A stretch of DNA of 64,000 nucleotides. Source: Actinobacteria bacterium OV320. GTDB taxonomy: Bacteria; Actinomycetota; Actinomycetes; Streptomycetales; Streptomycetaceae. Of the stretch, positions 49,523-60,789 are shown piece by piece. Numbering within the stretch: position 1 is the first letter of the stretch; the number at the start of each line of letters is the position of its first letter. The notes beneath the pieces were generated by a model. It was not told the origin of the DNA and ran no database searches. It was given only the letters and a program-made list of their open reading frames with translations. Where the stretch lies: positions 459,184 to 523,183 of the forward strand of contig LJCX01000024.1 of the NCBI GenBank assembly GCA_001298545.1, given 5' to 3'. The position numbers and the translations under genes are program-made.

Positions 49523-49934
49523 TCAGCACCCTTTCCAGCAGAGCGCGGTCGGGACGGCCCGTACCGTGAGCGGTACCGGTGCCGTACACACGGATCTTTC
49601 CCTGGTCCGCGAGGTCGCTGAGGAGCACCCGGACCACGCCGAGCGGCATCTTCAGCAGCGCGGCGATCTCGGCCACCGTGCGCATACGGCGGCACAGTTC
49701 GACGATGGCCCGCAGTTCCGGCATGACCGTGGACTTGAGGGACCCGTTCGTCAGTTCCTTGCGTTCTTCGGGGGCTTCGAGGGCCGCCACGAAGGTCTCC
49801 ACCAGCAGGACGTGCCCGAAGCGGGTACGGCCGCCGGTGAGCGAGTAGGGGCGCACCCGGGCCGGCTTGCGGTCGCCGCCCCGCACGGGGAGCTGCTGCC
49901 GGTCACCCCGGGGCTGCTTCGGGACGGCGCTCAT
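49503..49934 (-). CDS. cvnC: Conservon DUF742 protein CvnC
   Basis: A 143-residue protein with DUF742 pattern: PYSLTGGRTRFGHVLLVETF, then AALLKMPLGVVRVLLSDLAD and GRPDRALLERVLSGLRRL at the C-terminus, with a winged-helix character. The ATG overlaps the cvnB stop (ATGA). It is the third member of the standard cvnA-B-C-D order. Confidence 0.93.
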   Translation of the reverse strand: MSAVPKQPRGDRQQLPVRGGDRKPARVRPYSLTGGRTRFGHVLLVETFVAALEAPEERKELTNGSLKSTVMPELRAIVELCRRMRTVAEIAALLKMPLGVVRVLLSDLADQGKIRVYGTGTAHGTGRPDRALLERVLSGLRRL

Positions 49935-50434
49935 CGGACGCCCCCCGTCTCCTCGGACTCCAGTGACTGCCGTAGCTCGCTGCGCAGTTCCGGCGTCAGG
50001 ACGTGTCCGGCACGGCCCACGAAGAGGGCCATGTGGTACGCCACCACGCTCATGTCGCAGTCGGCGGAGCCGTGCACGCCGAGGAGCGAGCCGTCGCTGA
50101 TCGACATGACGAAGAGGCTGCCCTCGTCCATGGCGACCATGGTGTGCCTGACCCCGCCGAAGGCCATGAGCTTGGCGGCGCCGATGGTGAGGCTGCCGAT
50201 GCCGGAGACGATGGTGGCGAGATCGGCGGAGGAGCCGCGCGGGCCGGAGGGTTTCGCCTCCCGGGCCTCGCGGGCCTCGAGGTTGCGGCCCGGGTCGGAG
50301 GACAGCAGGAGCAGGCCGTCCGAGGAGACGACGGCGACGGACTGGATGCCGGGTACTTCCTCCACGAGGTTGGTCAACAGCCAGTGCAGGTTTCGGGCTT
50401 CACTGCTCAGTCCGAAGGTACTGGGCGCGGTCAA
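49931..50434 (-). CDS. cvnB: Conservon roadblock/LC7 protein CvnB
   Basis: A 167-residue protein with one roadblock/LC7 fold (LHWLLTNLVEEVPGIQSVAV, MDEGSLFVMSISDGSLLGVH). Roadblock proteins act as GTPase-activating or scaffolding partners of MglA-like GTPases such as CvnD. Start TTG 50434 overlaps the cvnA stop (TTGA) and has GGAGG 6 bases upstream. Confidence 0.92.
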   Translation of the reverse strand: MTAPSTFGLSSEARNLHWLLTNLVEEVPGIQSVAVVSSDGLLLLSSDPGRNLEAREAREAKPSGPRGSSADLATIVSGIGSLTIGAAKLMAFGGVRHTMVAMDEGSLFVMSISDGSLLGVHGSADCDMSVVAYHMALFVGRAGHVLTPELRSELRQSLESEETGGVR

Positions 50435-53367
50435 CTGCTTGCCTCCTCGACTGTGCCCCCCGTGCTTTCTTCGGCGTGTGCGTGTACTTCTTGAGTTGTT
50501 TTCCGAGCTGCTTCGGGGGACGGGACCTGGTTCTGGCCCGTCCGTTCGGCGATTTCGGCTTCCACGTCGCGGTAGCCGGCCTCCGCTCCCCGGCGGAAAC
50601 CGCCCAGCCGGCGGCGGAGGGCGTCCGCGTCGACGGAACCGGTCCGCTGGCGCGGGGCCTGGGTGGGTGCGGTGATCTTGGGAGTGCGCTTCGGGAGGCC
50701 CTTGTCCGTGACGAGCTCTTCCGGGGCGTCCGGTGTGCGGGTGTGTTCCGCCTCGGCCTCGCCCGCGGAGTGTCCTTCGTCGGGCGCGCGTGGGGCCGGT
50801 GGGATGTCCGCGCGGACGGCGCTCGCCGGGTCGGGGGCGAGGACGGCGGCGGTGCTCCGCTCCCCCGCCGCGTAGGTCTCCCCCGCCGCGTGGGTCTCCC
50901 CCGCCCCGTCGGTCTCCTCGGCGTCCGCCGCGTCCTCGCCCTGCGGGCTCGGCAGCAGCAGTTCCATCGTCGTCTCGGCGGGTGTCTCGGGCAGCGTCCC
51001 TGCCGGGATCCGCGTCGGGATCCCGGCCGAGGTCCGCGGCGGAGCCGGCGTCTCGGCCGGGAGTTCCGCCGGAGCCGGCGTGGGCGTCCCGGCCGGGGTC
51101 TCCGTCTGTCGTACCGCCCTCTCCGCCAGCGCGACCAGCGGGTCCGCGGGCTTACGGCCCGGCAGGACATTGGAGTTGGCTTCGGCGTCGGCGCCCGGCA
51201 GCGAGAAGGACTGGGGGGTGGCCGCCGGGTTCGTCACCGGGATCGCGGCGGCCGGGGCGGCGGCGAGAAGCGCGGTCGGCAGGACGACGACCGCCGCCAC
51301 CCCGCCCTGCTTCTGCTCGCGCAGCCGCACCCGCGCCCCGTGCCGGTGGGCGAGCCGGGCCACCACGTACAGGCCGAGGCCGAGACCCTCCTCGCCCTCC
51401 TGGTCGTACGGCGTCTCCGGGTCGAACTCGGCGAGGCGGGCGTTGAGGCGGCTCATCCGGTCCTCGGCCATGCCGATGCCCTCGTCCTGGACGGAGAGCA
51501 TGACCTCGCCGTTCTCCAGGAGCCAGCCGGAGACCTCGACGGGCAGGTCCGGCGGGGAGAACGAGGTGGCGTTCTCCATGAGTTCGGCCAGCAGGTGGGA
51601 GAGGTCGTCCGCGGCGAAGCCCGCCACGTGCGCGTGCGGCGGGAGCGCGGAGATGCGTACCCGCTCGTACCGCTCGATCTCGCTGACCGCCGCGCGGACC
51701 ACGTCCACCAGCGGGATCGGGCCCGCGTGCTGCTGGACGTGTTCCGTACCGGCCAGGACCAGCAGGTTCTCGCTGTGGCGGCGCATGACCGTGGCGAAGT
51801 GGTCGAGCTTGAAGAGCGTGGCCAGCCGGTCGGGGTCCTGCTCGCGCTCCTCCAGCCCCTCGATGACCGCCAGTTGGCGTTCGACGAGGCCCAGAGTGCG
51901 CAGGGCGAGGTTGACGAAGGTGCCGCCGATGCTGTCCCGCAGGCCGTCCAACTGGGCTGCGGAATCGGCGAGTTCGGTGCGCAGTTCCTCGCGGGCGTCG
52001 GCCATCCGCTGGCGCTGCCCGACGAGGTGCTTGCGGTCGGACTCCAGGGTGCCGACGCGCTCGTGGAGCGCCACGGCGTACTCGTGCAGGGCGTTGACGG
52101 AGCGGACGACCTGCGCGAACTCGTCGTTGCGGCCGGTGAACCGGACCGGTTCCTCCGCCGCCGGGTGCTCGGCCCCCGCCAGTCGCGCGGATCCCCGGCG
52201 CAGGACGGACAGCGGGCGGGTGAGGCTGCGTGCCATGCCCGTGGCGACGACGACCGTCAGCAGCATCAGGGCCCCGAGGAGGGTGACGCGCAGCTCCAGG
52301 TCGGTGACGTCGTCGTCCCGCATCCGGGCCAGGTCCTCGGCGCGGTGCCCGTACAGCGAGGACTCGACCCCGCGCATCAGGTCGACCCGGGCGGAGAGCG
52401 CGGCGTCGAGCTTCTTGACGCTGGTGTCGAGTTCGCCGCCGCTCAGCTTCGGCTGGTCGGTGAGGGCGGCGAGGTAGGTCTCGGCGGTGTCGACGTCGCC
52501 GCCGGTGACCGTGGAGTCGTACGAGGCCACCGTCTCCTGCGGCGCGCCCTCCCGGAAGTCGGCGAGGGCCGCGTCGGAGCGCAGCCGGGCCTGCTGCGCG
52601 GCGGCGGTGAGCGCGTCGCGCTGCTTGGTGTCGGCGTCCGAGGAGACCTTCTCGGTGACCGACCGGCCGGTGACGGGGTCGTACTCGGTCTCGGTGCTGG
52701 TCGGCACGTTCAGCGCCGCGAGCAGCAGCCCCCGGGTCGCGGAGGCCTGCTGGACGACGGTGTCGAGCTCGGCGAGGGCGTACGCGCCGGAGCCCGCGCG
52801 GGGCGGCATCTCCTCCGCCAGCCGGTCGACGAGCACATGGAGGGCGGCGATGGCCCGGGAGTACGCCTCGTGCGCCTGGAGCGCGGTGCTCTTGCCGGTG
52901 AGGGCCGACTGGCGCACGGACGGCACGGAGGCGAGGGCCTCGCGCAGCGCCGCGGAGACGTCGGTCTCGGCGGTCAGCTCGCCCGCCTGCCGGTCCACCC
53001 GGGCGCTGCCCTGGGCGGAGGGCGCCTTGGACTTCACCCGGCCGGCCGCCACGTAGGCGGTGACCTCGTCGCGCTCGTCCGCCAGGGACTGGGCGAGCGC
53101 GAGGGCGTCCTGGGTCTGTTCGGCCAGGGTGACCAGGTCCTGGGAGTCCTTCAGCTGCCCTGAGGCGGCGAGGATCGAGGGGGCGCCCGCCCCGGCGACG
53201 GCGGCGGCCACGACGGCCACCGCGACGATCAGCCGGTTGCGTACATGGGTGGGGCGGCCCTTGCCGACAGGGGTGCGCTCCGCGCCCCCCTCGGAGGCCG
53301 TCTGCCTGCCTGTACGCCGAGGCCGCGTCTTCTGCACCGGTGCTCGCATTCCTGACTCGTGTGCCAT
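50431..53367 (-). CDS. cvnA: Conservon sensor-kinase-like protein CvnA
   Basis: A 978-residue protein; ATG 53367 or 53349 could start it, both with weak leaders. After a basic segment, helix one (about 44-66) and helix two (about 365-390) flank a large nitrate/nitrite-sensing-like helical region. HAMP, a DHp-like stretch (FKLDHFATVMRRHSENLLVL) and the GHKL ATPase (LAELMENATSFSPPD, VQDEGIGMAEDRM) follow. The last 250 residues are a Pro/Glu/Ala-rich low-complexity tail, usual in CvnA. It probably senses a signal for the CvnB-D complex. Confidence 0.92.
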   Translation of the reverse strand: MAHESGMRAPVQKTRPRRTGRQTASEGGAERTPVGKGRPTHVRNRLIVAVAVVAAAVAGAGAPSILAASGQLKDSQDLVTLAEQTQDALALAQSLADERDEVTAYVAAGRVKSKAPSAQGSARVDRQAGELTAETDVSAALREALASVPSVRQSALTGKSTALQAHEAYSRAIAALHVLVDRLAEEMPPRAGSGAYALAELDTVVQQASATRGLLLAALNVPTSTETEYDPVTGRSVTEKVSSDADTKQRDALTAAAQQARLRSDAALADFREGAPQETVASYDSTVTGGDVDTAETYLAALTDQPKLSGGELDTSVKKLDAALSARVDLMRGVESSLYGHRAEDLARMRDDDVTDLELRVTLLGALMLLTVVVATGMARSLTRPLSVLRRGSARLAGAEHPAAEEPVRFTGRNDEFAQVVRSVNALHEYAVALHERVGTLESDRKHLVGQRQRMADAREELRTELADSAAQLDGLRDSIGGTFVNLALRTLGLVERQLAVIEGLEEREQDPDRLATLFKLDHFATVMRRHSENLLVLAGTEHVQQHAGPIPLVDVVRAAVSEIERYERVRISALPPHAHVAGFAADDLSHLLAELMENATSFSPPDLPVEVSGWLLENGEVMLSVQDEGIGMAEDRMSRLNARLAEFDPETPYDQEGEEGLGLGLYVVARLAHRHGARVRLREQKQGGVAAVVVLPTALLAAAPAAAIPVTNPAATPQSFSLPGADAEANSNVLPGRKPADPLVALAERAVRQTETPAGTPTPAPAELPAETPAPPRTSAGIPTRIPAGTLPETPAETTMELLLPSPQGEDAADAEETDGAGETHAAGETYAAGERSTAAVLAPDPASAVRADIPPAPRAPDEGHSAGEAEAEHTRTPDAPEELVTDKGLPKRTPKITAPTQAPRQRTGSVDADALRRRLGGFRRGAEAGYRDVEAEIAERTGQNQVPSPEAARKTTQEVHAHAEESTGGTVEEASS

Positions 53368-53705
53368 GGGCCGGATGTGACGCTCCGTCAACTGACGCGT
53401 ACGTCCGGTACGGTTTCCGACCCTCCCAGTGCCGGTGGGCAGGGGCCTCGCATCGCTTGCCCCGCCACCCGAAGGAGTGAACATCGGGAGAGAGTTGGCG
53501 GGCAAGTTCCTCCGGCGTGTGCAGCGGCCTTGCACGGCTGGCCGGTTGGACGTGGGCGGCGGGCTTTGACAGTATTCGCCGCCACGCATTCCCGGAGTGC
53601 TTCATTCCTACCCAAACCAGGCGCCTGACCTGCGGTGGTACGTAAGTTCGGGGTGTGATGCCAGCCTTTCGCGAAGGCTGTGAAGGGGTCGTGCAGACTG
53701 TCCGA
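53368..53705. other. Divergent intergenic region between cvnA and the PP2C gene
   Basis: About 340 bp with no gene. It must hold both promoters. An AGCCTT-TCGCG-AAGGCT dyad (53663-53679) lies just before the PP2C gene and could be an operator or attenuator. Confidence 0.45.
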
Positions 53706-54497
53706 ATGCGTACGGAACTTGTGTCGGAGGCCGGCGACCGGGCCCGTCCCAACGAGGACTTCGCGAGTGTCGGACTCCCCGCCTCCGGGCAGGGCGGTTC
53801 GCTTGTCCTGCTGGACGGGGTGACACCGCCCCCGGGCGGCGGCGGTTGTCTGCATTCGGTCCCCTGGTTCACGGCGCGACTCGGCGGCGCCCTGACCGAA
53901 CTGACCGTTTCACTCCCGGATGTTCCCCTGGCCGAGGCGCTCGCCCTCGGCATCGCGCGTACCGCCGGGGCCCATGCGGAAACCTGTGACCTTTCTCACC
54001 CACGCACCCCGCAGGCCACCGTGACGCTCGCACGTTGGTCGCCGCGATCCGTCGAGTACCTGGTCCTGTGCGACGCGACGCTGCTGCTGACCGCCCCGGA
54101 CGGCACGGTCACCCCCGTCCGCGACGACCGGCTGGCCCGCCTGCCGCGCGCCCTGCTGCGGAGCGCCGAGGTCGTCGACGGCACGCTCCGCAACAAGGAG
54201 GGCGGGTTCTTCACCGCCGCGGCCGACCCCGGGGTGGCCGCCCGCGCGGTCACCGCGAGCGTGCCGCGGGCGGAGGTCCGCTCGCTGGCCGCGCTGTCGG
54301 ACGGGGCCACCCGCTGGACGGAGCTCTTCCGGGAGGGCGACTGGACGGACCTGTTCGCCCTCGTCCGCGAGGAGGGCGCGCAGGCGCTGGTGGAGCGGGT
54401 CCGGGCGCTGGAGCGGGCGGACGACGCCGCCGGCCGGGCGCTGCTGGGCCGGGCGAAGACGCACGACGACGCGACGGTGGTGTGCGTGGAGCTCTGA
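53706..54497 (+). CDS. PP2C-like protein phosphatase, chromosomal paralogue of the AICE gene
   Basis: A 263-residue protein. Metal-site landmarks appear in order: RPNEDFASVG (14-23), VLLDGVT (34-40), EYLVLCDATLLL (about 116-127), LAALSDGATRWTE and THDDATVVCVEL at the end. These match the AICE protein at 6993-7811 position by position. ATG 53706 fits homologues; a GTG at 53691 has the better leader (AAGGGG). It stands divergent from the conservon, and whether it acts on Cvn proteins is unknown. Confidence 0.78.
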   Translation: MRTELVSEAGDRARPNEDFASVGLPASGQGGSLVLLDGVTPPPGGGGCLHSVPWFTARLGGALTELTVSLPDVPLAEALALGIARTAGAHAETCDLSHPRTPQATVTLARWSPRSVEYLVLCDATLLLTAPDGTVTPVRDDRLARLPRALLRSAEVVDGTLRNKEGGFFTAAADPGVAARAVTASVPRAEVRSLAALSDGATRWTELFREGDWTDLFALVREEGAQALVERVRALERADDAAGRALLGRAKTHDDATVVCVEL

Positions 54498-54519
54498 CGG
54501 GCCGGCCGTGCCCTCTGCG

Positions 54520-55053
54520 CTACTTCTCCATCCCGATGTTCAGCTGGTGGAGCAGCCGGGCCAGCTCCGAGACCTCTCTGCGGTCCCAGTCCGAGAAGTG
54601 CGTGACGTACCGCTCGCGGCGGGCCTCGCGGACCCGCCGCACCCGGGTGCGGCCCTCCTCGGTGAGGTCGACGAGCCAGGCGCGGCCGTCCGCCGGGTCG
54701 GGCTCGCGGGCGACCAGCCCGAGTTGCTCCAGGGCGCGCAGCTGGCGGGACATGGTGGCCTTGCCGACGCCGATGTAGCCGGCGAGTTCCGTGGCGCGCT
54801 GGCGGCCGCACTCCTCCAGCCGGACGAGGAGCCCGTAGGCGGCGGACTCGAGGTCCGGGTGGACCTCGCGGGCCATCTCCCCCTGGTTGGCGCGGGCGCG
54901 GCGCAGCAGCACCGTGAGTTCCCGCTCCAGGGACAGGAACTCCCGGTCGCCCTGCTCCACACCGCGCGACGACGTGTCGGACCCGCTGTCGCGTCCGTCG
55001 CCGTTTGTGTCCTCGTGCACGTCAGCACCCCTGATCTCGCCGGTCGCCGCCAT
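54520..55053 (-). CDS. MarR-family regulator
   Basis: A 177-residue regulator. A polar 35-residue N-terminal extension precedes the MarR winged helix: ATELAGYIGVGKATMSRQLR (about 88-107) and wing PADGRAWLVDLTEEGR. A GTG start about 12 residues later is also possible. It is convergent with the PP2C gene and read in the same direction as lon, 136 bp downstream of it. The target and ligand are unknown. Confidence 0.85.
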   Translation of the reverse strand: MAATGEIRGADVHEDTNGDGRDSGSDTSSRGVEQGDREFLSLERELTVLLRRARANQGEMAREVHPDLESAAYGLLVRLEECGRQRATELAGYIGVGKATMSRQLRALEQLGLVAREPDPADGRAWLVDLTEEGRTRVRRVREARRERYVTHFSDWDRREVSELARLLHQLNIGMEK

Positions 55054-55188
55054 CGGCGCAGCTCTTGAGTATTTCGCAGGCAGGGACCGGCGGCGCCTCC
55101 CCGGACCCCGATGCGGGTCCGTGGCGGAACCGGGAAGGCCCGGGCCTCCCTCACGGGACCCGGGCCTTGCCCTCTCCGGTCGCGTCCG

Positions 55189-57603
<2,415 letters not shown>

Positions 57604-57624
57604 GATCTCCCCTTAGGCAGTCAA

Positions 57625-57645
57625 GTTGAGCTATGCCGACTCAAT
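57625..57645. promoter_or_regulatory. HAIR-like HspR operator before lon
   Basis: TTGAG (57626-57630) and CTCAA (57640-57644) are separated by 9 bp, matching the HAIR consensus CTTGAGT-N7-ACTCAAG in its core bases. It lies 22-42 bp before the lon start. Confidence 0.8.
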
Positions 57646-57741
57646 GCACGTGAGTCTCCGAATGTTCCCGGAAGGCGACCCGTTCGCTGTGGGCGATCAC
57701 GACTGTTCCGGTGGCCGACTGCGCCCTTACGGTCAGACGTA

Positions 57742-58449
57742 ATGGTTCAACAAGCCATACGGCTCTTACCGAGCCGCTCTCGGGGGGTTCCTGTGGATCG
57801 TTTCGTCCAGGCATGGGTGGACGGGTGGGTCGTGTCGCGCGGGGCGGCTCCGCCCGTGGCCGAGCCGTGGGGCTGGACCGTCGACGTGGGAACGGGGATC
57901 CAGCACGTCAGCCGGCACGTGTTCGGCGCGACGGACAGCGCGGTGTCGGAGCCGGCCGTCCGGAAGGTGGCGGGCGCGGTGACCGGGGCCGGCGTGTGGC
58001 TGAAGGTGTTCGCCGACCCCGCGGTGGTCGGGCCCTGGCTGGGGCCCGGCTGGTGGATCGACCCCGAGCCCGGCTTCCTGATGACCGCCACGCTCCCCGA
58101 CGCCGCGCCGGGTTCCGCCCCCGACGGGTACCGGACCCGCACCTGGTCGCGCGGCGGCGTGACCCGCACCATGATCGCCGCCCCGGACGGTTCCCTGGCC
58201 GCGCGCGGCCAGATCGCCCCGACCGGCGGTACGGCGGTCGTCGACCAGATCGAGACCTCCCCCGGCCACCGCCGCCGCGGGCTCGGCGCCCTCGTCATGC
58301 GGACCCTGCACCACGCGGCACTCGCGCAGGGCGCCCGGACCGGGGTGCTGGGAGCCACACCGCAGGGGCGGGCACTGTACGAGTCACTGGGCTGGCGCGT
58401 CGAGTCATCGCTGACCAGCGCGAAGTTCACGGGGGACGCACGGAGGTGA
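57742..58449 (+). CDS. GNAT-family acetyltransferase
   Basis: A 235-residue protein with one GNAT domain in the C-terminal half. The acetyl-CoA motif A is QIETSPGHRRRGLGALVMRT (about 171-190) and motif B follows in GVLGATPQGRALYESLGWRV. The N-terminal half (VDRFVQAWVDGWVVSRGAAP) resembles other Streptomyces GNATs that act on amino acids or small molecules. It is divergent from lon, 138 bp away. The substrate is not evident. Confidence 0.82.
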   Translation: MVQQAIRLLPSRSRGVPVDRFVQAWVDGWVVSRGAAPPVAEPWGWTVDVGTGIQHVSRHVFGATDSAVSEPAVRKVAGAVTGAGVWLKVFADPAVVGPWLGPGWWIDPEPGFLMTATLPDAAPGSAPDGYRTRTWSRGGVTRTMIAAPDGSLAARGQIAPTGGTAVVDQIETSPGHRRRGLGALVMRTLHHAALAQGARTGVLGATPQGRALYESLGWRVESSLTSAKFTGDARR

Positions 58450-58580
58450 CGTCAGGCGGCCGGGAGGGCGCACCCTGCGCCGCCGCACGACGGGGCACGC
58501 CCCTCGCGCCCCCTCTCCGTACCCCGCCCACTTCCGGCATTCACCCCGAAGTCGCCCGCCGCCCCGACCACAATGCGCGT

Positions 58581-59600
58581 ATGACCGATGACTGGAAGCG
58601 ACGTCTCGACGCCCTCCACGCCGACCTGGTCCGCCGTGACGACCCCGTCGCCTGGGTGACGGAGGCCGACGCCGTCGAGGCCTCGCGCCGCTATCCGCAG
58701 ATCGCGCTGCGCGGCCCCGTCTTCGGTGTCGCCGCACGGGACCGGACGGCCGCCGAGCCGGGCTGGCGGCTGCTGAAACCGGTGGTGGACGGCATGCCCC
58801 AGCAGGCCCGGGACGGGCTCAACTCGCACCTGTGGTTCAAGGCGAAGGACGGCACCGACGACCCGGCCGCCCGGCGCGAGCTGCTGGCGGCCGTGGCCGT
58901 GCTGGAGCGGGCCCCGGCCGACGAGGTGGAGGCGCTGGGCGTGCGCTACCGGGTGGTGCGCGGCGACGAGTTCGCCCGGACCGGCGACGACGGCCCGGAG
59001 CCGCCCCGGCCCACCGACGTCGAGCCGGTGAGCCCGTCGTGGGAGGACCCGGGCACCGCCCCGTCGCCGGACGTGGGGTACGTCCTGGACCCCGACCGGG
59101 ACGAGGGCCCGATGGCGGGCGCCCTCCGGCTGGGCCTGCGCGACTTCACGTACACGGGTGACCGCTTCCCTCCCGATGTGCGCGCGGACTCCGAGTGGGC
59201 GGCCCGGACGCACCCGGACGTGGTGCGGTTGCCGGTCGGCTTCTCGGTGGCCGAACGCGACGGGTCCGACTGGACCCCGTGCGGGTCCCTGGCGGCGACC
59301 CCGCACGAGGCGCGCCGCTCGCTGTACGAGGGGATGGCCCGCGTCTGGGCGATGCTCTACCGCTTCGACGAGCACAAGAAGGCCCTGTACGCGCGGGCCG
59401 CGGAGAGGTTCCGGGCGGCCGGCCGGGCCGACGAGGCCGGCGTGGAGGACCGCCTGTTCCGGATCTGCCGTGTCGAGCGGATGGTCCGCCTGGGGCCCGA
59501 CGGCCCCGAGCCGCCCCGCCCGTCGGACCTCGACGAGTACGGCCCCATGAAGCTCCACCCGACCCTGCACACGGACGGCACGGTCCAGTACGACGACTGA
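58581..59600 (+). CDS. Conserved Streptomyces protein, unknown function
   Basis: A 339-residue soluble acidic protein from ATG 58581 (MTDDWKRRLDALHADLVRRD). It has no signal, membrane helix or known motif. The sequence includes two similar Pro-rich linkers (DGPEPPRPTDVEPVS and DGPEPPRPSDLDEYGPMKLH), implying an internal repeat. The helical middle part (ARVWAMLYRFDEHKKALYAR) looks like a structural repeat. Related proteins exist in Streptomyces by my recollection but have no role assigned. Confidence 0.7.
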   Translation: MTDDWKRRLDALHADLVRRDDPVAWVTEADAVEASRRYPQIALRGPVFGVAARDRTAAEPGWRLLKPVVDGMPQQARDGLNSHLWFKAKDGTDDPAARRELLAAVAVLERAPADEVEALGVRYRVVRGDEFARTGDDGPEPPRPTDVEPVSPSWEDPGTAPSPDVGYVLDPDRDEGPMAGALRLGLRDFTYTGDRFPPDVRADSEWAARTHPDVVRLPVGFSVAERDGSDWTPCGSLAATPHEARRSLYEGMARVWAMLYRFDEHKKALYARAAERFRAAGRADEAGVEDRLFRICRVERMVRLGPDGPEPPRPSDLDEYGPMKLHPTLHTDGTVQYDD

Positions 59601-59660
59601 CCGGCACCGACCGGCACCGACCGCCGGTCGAGGTGACGGTCAGCGGCCGCGACGACAGCC

Positions 59661-59751
59661 GGAAGCGGCCGGAGGGACGGTCGACGCCGGGGGAAGCGGC
59701 CGGAGGACGGTCGACGCCGGGGGAAGCGGCCGGAGGACGGTCAGCTGCCGG
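59661..59751. repeat. Three tandem copies of a 30/31-bp unit
   Basis: Units 59661-59691 (31 bp, one extra G), 59692-59721 and 59722-59751 begin GGAAGCGGCCGG and contain ACGGTCGACGCC; the third diverges at the end. They lie between convergent genes and enter the stop of the rhomboid-like gene. Confidence 0.85.
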
Positions 59752-60550
59752 AGTGACCGTCAGTGGCCGGAGTGACGGTCGGCGCCGGGCCGGCGGTCGG
59801 CGGCGGGGGAAGCGGCAGGGACCGCGGCAGGTGCCGGAGCCACGGCCAGGTGCCGACGCCTATCGCCAGCGCGATCAGGTGTCCCCAGTTCGTCATCGGG
59901 TCGGTGAAGGCGATCAGGTCCTGGAGCAGCATCCCGCCGAAGGCGGCGAGCAGCGGCCAGCGCAGCCACGGCCCGAGCAGCCCCGCCAGGGCGCCCACAC
60001 TCGCGGCGACACCGAAGCTGATGCCGTAGTCGAGGCGGTGCAGCGAACTGTCGGGCAGCCGGCCCACGAGCACGGCCAGGCCCACCGGCACCTCGGTCGC
60101 GAGGGTGGCCAGGACATGCCCGAGCAGGAAGACGACGGCCGTACGGACGCCGCCTATGCGCCGCTCCAGCGTCGTCAGGACGGCCAGGAAGCCGAGCGTG
60201 AAGGGGGAGGCGAAGCCGCCCGCCACCCAGAGCGCGCTGGCCACCAGCACCAGCACGGGTGTCCGCACCAGATGCGCGACATCGGTGCTGGAGCCCTGGT
60301 GCAGGGCGTGCACGAGGGAGGGGCCGACATGCGCGGTGAGGAAGGAGGTGACGGCCAGGACGGCCGCGTACGAGAGCGTGAACGGGACGGGGATCCGGTA
60401 CCGGCGGCGCGCGGCCGCCTCGGCGGGCGGCTCGGCGTGGGGCTCGGCGTGGGGCTCGATGGGGGGCCACGGGCGCTGGCCCGGGATGCCGTCCAGCAGC
60501 CCGCGGACGTCGGGCAGCGGCGGGCTCGTGGGTGCGGCCGTGCGTTCCAC
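59741..60550 (-). CDS. Rhomboid-like integral membrane protein
   Basis: A 269-residue protein from GTG 60550, with AAGGAG 9 bases upstream; longer in-frame starts lack a leader. A cytoplasmic Pro-rich N-terminus is followed by six transmembrane helices. Helix 4 carries YGISFGVAASVGALAG and helix 6 the His of TNWGHLIALAIGV, in the positions of the rhomboid Ser and His, but the strict GxSG motif is not present. Activity as an intramembrane protease is therefore uncertain. Confidence 0.75.
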   Translation of the reverse strand: MERTAAPTSPPLPDVRGLLDGIPGQRPWPPIEPHAEPHAEPPAEAAARRRYRIPVPFTLSYAAVLAVTSFLTAHVGPSLVHALHQGSSTDVAHLVRTPVLVLVASALWVAGGFASPFTLGFLAVLTTLERRIGGVRTAVVFLLGHVLATLATEVPVGLAVLVGRLPDSSLHRLDYGISFGVAASVGALAGLLGPWLRWPLLAAFGGMLLQDLIAFTDPMTNWGHLIALAIGVGTWPWLRHLPRSLPLPPPPTAGPAPTVTPATDGHSGS

Positions 60551-60789
60551 CGTGCGGCGCTCCTTCCGTTCCACCCCACCTTTCGCGCAGCCCAGGTCCG
60601 CTGTCTGTGACCGACACCACGCCCGAGCCGATTCACAGCAAGCTCCGAGACTTTCCCCAGCCGGTTCCCACACGCCCCGAAGCCGCTCGGAAGCCACTCC
60701 GAGCCCGTTCCGAACGGCTGTACGTCAACCTCACCCGCCGCCCACGGAAATCCCTCAACAAACCGTCAGGGAAGTGCCAGGATGGGCCG

